Shown: in pieces, positions 58,010 through 64,000 of the stretch
How positions within the stretch are numbered: position 1 is the stretch's first letter
Layout: the number at the start of each line of letters is the position of its first letter
Made by a program: the position numbers and the translations under genes
Source of the DNA: Dillenia suffruticosa
Lineage: Eukaryota > Streptophyta > Magnoliopsida > Dilleniales > Dilleniaceae
Direction of reading: 5' to 3'
DNA: 64,000 nt
Assembly: GCA_033439265.1 (NCBI GenBank)
Contig: JAVTVX010000035.1
Location: 20,176,001-20,240,000 of the forward strand
Notes under the pieces: generated by a model
Database searches by the model: none
The model's input: the letters and a program-made list of their open reading frames with translations, nothing else
Told to the model about the DNA's origin: nothing

Positions 58010-59445
58010 GGTCATTGCATACACTGGCTTTTGGTGGTAGACTTGGAGAAAACAATGAACCTTGGCCTTTTTACTGTTTCTAGAACCTCTTATTTATTTA
58101 TTTATTTTAATCAGGGACTAACATATAGTATGCCCTGTCATTGATGGGGTATTCAGGTCATCATCTCAGCCCATAGTGTTGGTTCATAATTTGAACCAAG
58201 AATGTGCTTGATATGGCTCCAAAAATTTTTTACTACGTGCGCTTCATATAAAACTGCATCTTTGGATGCTTCTTTCTGAATTTTTCTTCGTTTTCAGTTA
58301 CCAAAATAGATGATAATAATTAAGATATATCTTCAGTTCAGCTCCTCTTAATGGTCATTATCTTATGCTTTCAGATGAGAAGACAAGATGACCGATTGGT
58401 CTTGGGGTTTTGAGATGGAAGTGAATTACGCCCGACCCCAGAATTGTTCTTTGTTTCGAAGTTGCAGCTACTGAAATCTCTCCTAAGGAGTTGCAACCTG
58501 CAAAGAGCTGCTCCCATCATTCAAGATTTTTCATTTCCAAAGAGATTTTTGGTTTTACAAAGTTGAAAAGATGCTTCCCTCCAGCGAAAAGAAAAAGGAT
58601 GGAAAAGGACAGATCCTGCTGTATCTAGTCAAATCTCTGATAGATGTTCATTGTACCACGTGAGCAACTGGAATAGAAATCCATACTTTTGAAGCACCTG
58701 TATCCATGACCATATTCATGCATAAATGCTTATAAATTCCATACTTTTTTTGCTGTCAGATTATACCAATTTGTCACACGTTGCATGCGAACAAATAAAA
58801 TGGAATGGTAAACTTTTAACTGCGATATATCATGGTCGTGATCGAATTTTAAGGAAATTTGGGGTCGTGATGATGTAAACTTACCCTGTACTTGTAGTTG
58901 ATTATTTTCATTTCTGTCCCATTGGAGGGCACATGGTCTCTTTGGAAGATATTTATTGAACATTCTGAGATTGATTTTAGTTTAGGGGTGGACTCTGGAT
59001 CAGGATCGTCCCTTCCTTTAAGTGGGTTTTAAAGGACACTGAAGATTGATTCCCGAAAAACATATTTGTGCAATGCCTTTAATCCCCTAGGAATATGCAT
59101 GGCCGCACTGCCAATGAGCAGTATTTTTTTTCCCGTCACATAAGTATAGTCAGTTTAACGAGATAGAATGTTAAATCTCTTAATCAAATTATAAATTTTA
59201 AATTTAGAAATGAAAAAAATTATACGGGAATGGTCATCCTTTAAATAGGGTCTCCACAGATATTAAAATTAAATTAATACAAATATGAATTTGGATGCAG
59301 TGGATAGAAAAAAAAATTCCGGTGTTTTTACATACGCCTGGCTTGCATCTAACGGGACATGTCCCACGGGCGAGGTTGGTTGATAAATGCTACTGGCCCA
59401 GCCTGGCCCATTCATCGGCTTCCTAACCCCTCACCAAACTCAACA

Positions 59446-59690
59446 ATTTTTGGAGCTGGTCTGGATGGTACAACCGGGCCTAGGCTCTTGGGCCCATTCC
59501 ACCCTACTTGCATTAGACCGACATGGGTTGGCGGTCATGGGTGCACAACAGGAAAACTCTTGGGAACCACTGCTAGCCCGGCCTGGCCCGCAATTTCTAG
59601 AACCGATCTGGACGGGCCAAACGGGCTGGGGACCCACCCCTGCTTGCACTAGCCATGGCCCTGCTGGCGCTCACGGGTGCACTACACAGA
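59446..59690. repeat. GC-rich imperfect direct repeat
   Basis: Two diverged copies, about 59446-59545 and 59592-59690. Both run TCTGGA, then a GGGC-rich stretch, CCACCC or CCACCCC, TTGCA(T/C)TAG, a GGCG-containing stretch and (T/A)CGGGTGCAC(A/T)ACA or its close variant. The preceding sequence also repeats CCTGGCCC. This could be a minisatellite or part of a degraded transposon. Confidence 0.55.
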
Positions 59691-60100
59691 CGGCTCGTTT
59701 TAGCACATTCTCCTCTATCATCCGCGCCTCCGGACTCATTCCTCATTTTATTAAGTATAGTTAACAATGTCCCGAAAGTGAATTCGCGTCCGCAAAGTCG
59801 CAAAGGTCACTTTGAGTTTTTATTGTGTGCATCGCATATTTTGTTCTTCCCTAGGCTTCATTACATCGAACTGCCACCGGCGTTCAATAGAAACATGGGA
59901 GCGTGTTTCACCGTGTAGGCGAACTCAGGGGAACACCTTTGATGTGAATCTTGATTTATTTTTGAAGTTTATATGGCACCACCAACTCAAGGAGGTCAGG
60001 CAGAGTTTTAATTCTTTAATTTTTCTTTTTTGAATTTCCATTCTCTTAATAAATTCAAAATATAAATATATACACAACAGCTGAAGGCATACACGGAGGC

Positions 60101-60101
<1 letters not shown>

Positions 60102-60131
<30 letters not shown>

Positions 60132-60242
60132 GATGCTTCTACTGTTACAAATGTTCGTTCTTGTTTACTCCAAACTTCAGAATTTGACAAACCATACCCA
60201 TTAGAAAAAAAGGGTTCTTCTTCTTCTACTTCTTCTTCTTCT

Positions 60243-60288
<46 letters not shown>
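60102..60288. repeat. (TC)n and (TTC)n microsatellites in the ALFIN-LIKE 5' leader
   Basis: CT tracts at about 60102-60131 and 60246-60288, with a CTT tract at about 60217-60246. They end about 75 bases before the ATG at 60363. Confidence 0.9.
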
Positions 60289-60289
<1 letters not shown>

Positions 60290-60362
60290 GCTATATTCTT
60301 CTCTTTGTTTTCTTCTTTCAAAACTTGCAACAAAGTTTTGATTTTTATAGTCGAAAAAGGAC

Positions 60363-62526
60363 ATGGATACTGGAGCGCAGTACAATCCTAGAACTGTTGA
60401 AGAGGTTTTTAGGGATTTTAAGGGGAGAAGAGCGGGTTTAATAAAAGCTCTCACTACTGGTTACTTTCTCTCTCTCTATTCTTAGTTTTTGGGTTTAGGG
60501 TTTCTGATAGTTCTGGCTTTTTGAGTGCATTTTTGGTGTTTATTGTGTTGTTTTTGGTACTAACATTTCTGGGGTTTTGTCTTGTTTTGTAGATGTTGAA
60601 GAATTTTATCAGCAGTGTGATCCTGGTTAGCATTTCTTCTTAAAAAAATTTAAAAATTTGAACTTTTTTTTTGTTTACTTGTTAATTAATTTCTAGTGTG
60701 TCTGTGCTTGTGTTTGATGGTGTTTTGTTTCAGTGTCCGAGTTGTTGTCATTTTAAGGTTTCAAATGTAAGCTTCTCTCATTTTTAGTATTTTTTTTTCC
60801 CTACTGAGCAGTAAAAAGAATTTGTTGTCTTGCTTTTGTGATAATAGTATAATATTTCTTTATGTATTCGAAAAATGAGATCCCAGGTTTTCTTTTGTTT
60901 GTCTGCTATGCGGTGCAATCTCTAATTTTGGGTAGTAGAGAATGCATGTCAGTCTGGGTTGACTATCCTTGTATTTAAGAATTATTCTCAGACCTCCCTT
61001 AGTGTATCTCTAATGTGTCTGTTATTATCCTTTTGGGGGATAAGCTAATGTGCAAAGAGGTCTTGGCACTCTTTCTGTTGTTATGTTCTTTCAACTTTTG
61101 AAACTGCACAATTACAATCTTAGTCCTATGAAAGAGGAGATGAAAGAAATAGTTAAGATTGCCAATTTTCAGGGTCAAGATCTGATTATTATTATTTTTT
61201 TCTTTTTGGAATTGTTGGGGGATTGTGGAGAGCACCGTAATCTATTTACCCTAAATAAAATTTAATCTGTATGTGAATCTCCCAAATGATTTTTATGGTT
61301 TTAAGTGAGGTGACTGAGAAAGATTTGTCTAGAAGGGTAATGTGATGACTCTGTTACCCTAAAACCTTGAGTCGTTCATTTAACAGTTATATTTCATAGA
61401 CTTGGGTAAAATGTCAGCTGCAATACGTGCCAGCTCTTATTCACCTCTTTAACATGATTCCCTAGAACGAAGTATCCTACATCCTTACACATTCCTATTT
61501 AGTTGCGTCTGGACTTGTGTATCAGCAAGACAAGTCCTTGTAACATAAATCAACTCCATAAATACCAAGTAAGAACTTAAAGGTCTTAATTGCTCAAAAG
61601 TTAGTGCAAAGACTTAACAGCATATTAGTACAAACTCTTGACGGCATATTTGGTGTAAGTAGGAATCCATGTGCTCTTATCACAGATTTTGATAGATTGA
61701 TGTCTCATAAGCCACAAAAAGGCCATATTTCTGCAATTTCAATTATCTTTTCTGTTTCTGACTAAGATTGTTCCACCTTAAAAAGGTTCAAGTTCTTAAT
61801 TGCTGAAAATGTTAGTCAAAAGATGTATGTTGCACATTCAGTTTAGGTAGAACTCCAAGTGGCACTATCATTCCCATTTCTTAGTAAGGCGAATGCTCAT
61901 TGTCCAATCATTGGTGATAGAATGGGTATGCCCGTAGAAGATAAGGTGTTTTTTCCAGCCGAGAAGTTAAAAATTACTTTGATAAAAACCTTAAAATTCT
62001 CTAATTTGACCAAGTAGCTTCATATTGCTGATATGCCTTCTGTACTTGATAGGCAGGGTGAACAAGTTATGAAATCTCTAGTTTTTGCTAATTAACTTTG
62101 ATTCAGAAAATTGTTAGTACTAAGATATTTGATGCAATTGAAAATGGATATTGTTACATTTATATTTGATAAAATTATTAGCTCCAATTGAAGATTGTCT
62201 TTTATGTGAATCATGGATTGCTTTTGCACATAATATGTGCGGAGCCCCAGTTTGAGGCTCTAGCCATTATTGGGTCTGTAATTGATCTTCCTTGCAGAGA
62301 AGGAGAATCTCTGCCTGTATGGATTCCCTAGTGAGCAATGGGAAGTAAATTTACCAGCTGAAGAGGTTCCTCCGGAACTCCCAGAGCCTGCTTTAGGTAT
62401 TAACTTTGCCAGAGATGGCATGCAAGAGAAGGACTGGTTGTCTTTGGTGGCTGTGCACAGTGATGCATGGTTACTTGCTGTGGCTTTCTATTTTGGTGCC
62501 AGATTTGGTTTTGATACGGCTGACAG
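60363..62526 (+). CDS. AL5: PHD finger protein ALFIN-LIKE, 5' part (continues past window)
   Basis: ALFIN-LIKE proteins read H3K4me2/3 through a C-terminal PHD finger and act in stress and developmental gene control. Three exons are visible: 60363-60459, 60593-60625 and 62298-62526, with consistent phases and donors, and a donor at 62527 to a further exon not found before 64000. They encode about 119 residues of the plant-specific Alfin N-terminal domain: [19 protein letters not shown], the [11 protein letters not shown] segment, [40 protein letters not shown] and [20 protein letters not shown]. The PHD finger itself lies outside. The AL5 label rests on the adjacent WAV2 (neighbours in Arabidopsis), not on distinguishing residues; AL3 or AL4 is possible. 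Confidence 0.92.
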
Positions 62527-64000
62527 GTATACTCTGTTTTCTTTCATCCACCTTTTAAAGTTCCATGAGCCAGGCTTTTATTACTGTTCATATGGATTGC
62601 CATTTTTCTATTTGTTCTCTCAAAGGATATACTTTTTCTTCTTGTCCATGCATTACTTTCCAATTCAATTAAATTGCTGTATTATTGAGTTTATCTGCAT
62701 ATCTTTATTTAATAAGACACTGAGTAGGTTGTGTACATCCCCATGATTTGTCTTGGGATTAATCCCCAAGGCCCATCTAATTGGTTTGCAAGGGACACGG
62801 AGCCTGCATATAGGCTAGCAATGAAGTACTTTAGGGAAAGGATATTCTAGTGAACTTGGTTGGACATATAAAACACCAAGAGGGAAACCTCATTTATGGG
62901 GCACATATTAACAATCTTCCACTATGGAAGCTGGTTAAAATAGGAAGATTATCTATTGCACAAGCTTTCTTAATGACTGAAGTTGAAATAGGAAGAACCA
63001 TTGGCCTTATTTTATTGCTTTCTTGTTGCTTCTTTCCTTCTTCCATTTGGATAATGATTCTCTAAATTATTTCCTGCATTGCTAAAATGCTAACACTCTA
63101 AGCCTATTCCATTCTTTACTTCAAATTTGCCCATGAAATTTTCACAAGCTCAAAATTCTGTACTTATCATGTAAGATTTTCCTGTAGGAGCTTGTTTTAC
63201 AATTAGAAAGTGAGTTAAGTAATACGTTATATGTCTTCACTTGATAATGGGACTGACGCTTAAGTTTTGTCAGAATACCAAGTTAGGGATCCAACCTTTA
63301 CCAGAGTCTGTTATTTATTTCTTTTTAACACCAAGGTGATGGCCCATGCCCTACATGATACCAGCAAACAGAACACCTGATAACCAAGAGAAACTGATAG
63401 GCTTGAAGCCCCAAAAAGCCCCAAATAAGGTTAAATCCCACTGAAGAATCGAACCGAGTCTCATGGGGAAACACTAACATCTTTCATCAGCTAAGCTAGC
63501 AAAGATAAACATTTCTACTAATGGCTTCAGTTCTATTGACTCTACTGGAAAATGTAGTCTTCCCGCAAGTGTCTGGTAGAAGACTTTATAATTGTCATAT
63601 CAAGATATTGAGTATGGTATTTGTTTTTGTCTTGTGTTCAGAACACGTTATCCACTTTTAACTTATCATGTCTGCTGCTGGGCCTCCAATTGGAAAGAGA
63701 AGTTGGAATAATATTTTAGTAGCACTGAATGTTGAATTTTGTGGGTTTTTTTTGTGGTTTTGACCGTTATCATCCATGATGCTGCCACTTCATTATTAAA
63801 TGCCATATGGTTTGGCTGACGATTAATTTAATAATAAATCTTACTTTTCCAGTAAATTAAGAGGTTAGATTGTAATCAAACTCAGAAGTAAGATTATTAG
63901 AAGTTTTAAATTGGGAGCTCTAATGTATGTTTTCTTGAAGTGCCATTTGGGTAATTGTGGAAACATTCTGGATCTGCCCTATGGCCGGATGGCCTCGAAT
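62527..64000 (+). other. ALFIN-LIKE intron 3 (5' part)
   Basis: It begins with a GT donor and shows no continuation of the Alfin domain (the expected next residues, a KRLFNMIN-type stretch, are absent). AT-rich and intron-like to the end of the window; nothing else supported. Confidence 0.6.

Larger units (their letters stand above)
58010..60362. other. Intergenic, WAV2 3'UTR to ALFIN-LIKE leader
   Basis: The WAV2 3'UTR probably extends to about 58750. An unusual GC-rich stretch at 59340-59900 (with an internal repeat listed separately) stands out from the AT-rich surroundings. 60040-60362 is the likely leader of the ALFIN-LIKE gene. Open frames across the GC-rich stretch exist on both strands and lack family features. 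Confidence 0.45.

Noticed and set aside
59359..59803. Several open frames in the GC-rich spacer
   Set aside because: Frames are open on both strands at once, as expected of GC-rich sequence with few stop codons, and they show no domain; treated as a repeat, not a gene.
60008..60454. 148-codon minus-strand frame with long Arg-Glu runs
   Set aside because: It is the translation of TC/TTC microsatellites in the ALFIN-LIKE leader plus the antisense of its first exon.
63380..63490. tRNA-like words (GAATCGAACC) in the ALFIN-LIKE intron
   Set aside because: The matching acceptor and anticodon arms could not be formed; likely chance or an old repeat.
1..64000. Search for CRISPR arrays, operons, gene clusters or phage-like systems
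   Set aside because: The window is eukaryotic; repeats seen are microsatellites, MITEs and retroelement duplications, and the genes belong to unrelated pathways.

Overview
This window is nuclear DNA from a eudicot plant. The genes have short exons with GT-AG introns, AT-rich spacers, many (GA)n/(TC)n microsatellites, plastid and plant-only protein families, and typical plant retroelements and MITEs. Nothing in the sequence fixes the species; the repeat load would suit a woody eudicot, but that is a guess.

Layout, left to right. (1) 0-3 kb: the large exon of replication protein A 70 kDa subunit (RPA1, +), tail to tail with the intronless photosystem II gene PSBX (-). (2) 4-12.6 kb: a five-exon MSL10-type mechanosensitive channel gene (-) whose 6 kb third intron holds an RTE-type LINE split by a Ty1/copia element with 5-bp target duplications. 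(3) 16.4-20.8 kb: an intronless RING-H2/ATL gene (+) and the five-exon ESCRT-III gene VPS2.1 (-), which carries a hAT-type MITE in an intron. (4) 22.8-26.7 kb: a five-exon BREVIS RADIX-LIKE gene (-). (5) 27.2-32.6 kb: a decayed L1-type LINE (-) whose 3' 2 kb is tandemly duplicated. (6) 34.5-41.9 kb: a PDAT1-like acyltransferase gene (+) with several independent lesions, read here as a pseudogene. (7) 47.4-52.4 kb: an NF-YA gene with a leader intron and a 3'UTR miR169 site. (8) 54.8-58.0 kb: a seven-exon WAV2/ABHD13-like alpha/beta hydrolase gene. (9) 60.4 kb to the end: the first three exons of an ALFIN-LIKE gene, which continues past the window.

The genes are unrelated in function (DNA replication, photosystem II, mechanosensing, ubiquitination, endosomal sorting, polar growth, lipid acylation, transcription, root waving, chromatin reading), so this is a stretch of plant gene space and not an operon-like system or a biosynthetic cluster. 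From memory, RPA1A-PSBX-VPS2.1 are consecutive in Arabidopsis (At2g06510-06530) and AL5-WAV2-BRXL4 are near neighbours (At5g20510-20540). The window therefore seems to keep together two ancestral blocks that Arabidopsis has split.

The most notable signals are the PDAT1 pseudogene, whose first intron reiterates its own exon-1/splice-donor region; the sense-oriented nested retroelements inside the MSL intron; the two tandem duplications within retroelements; and the layered NF-YA control (leader intron, uORF, miR169). No CRISPR array, rRNA or convincing tRNA gene was seen. Exon boundaries were set by reading splice sites and checking that phases join; none has transcript support.
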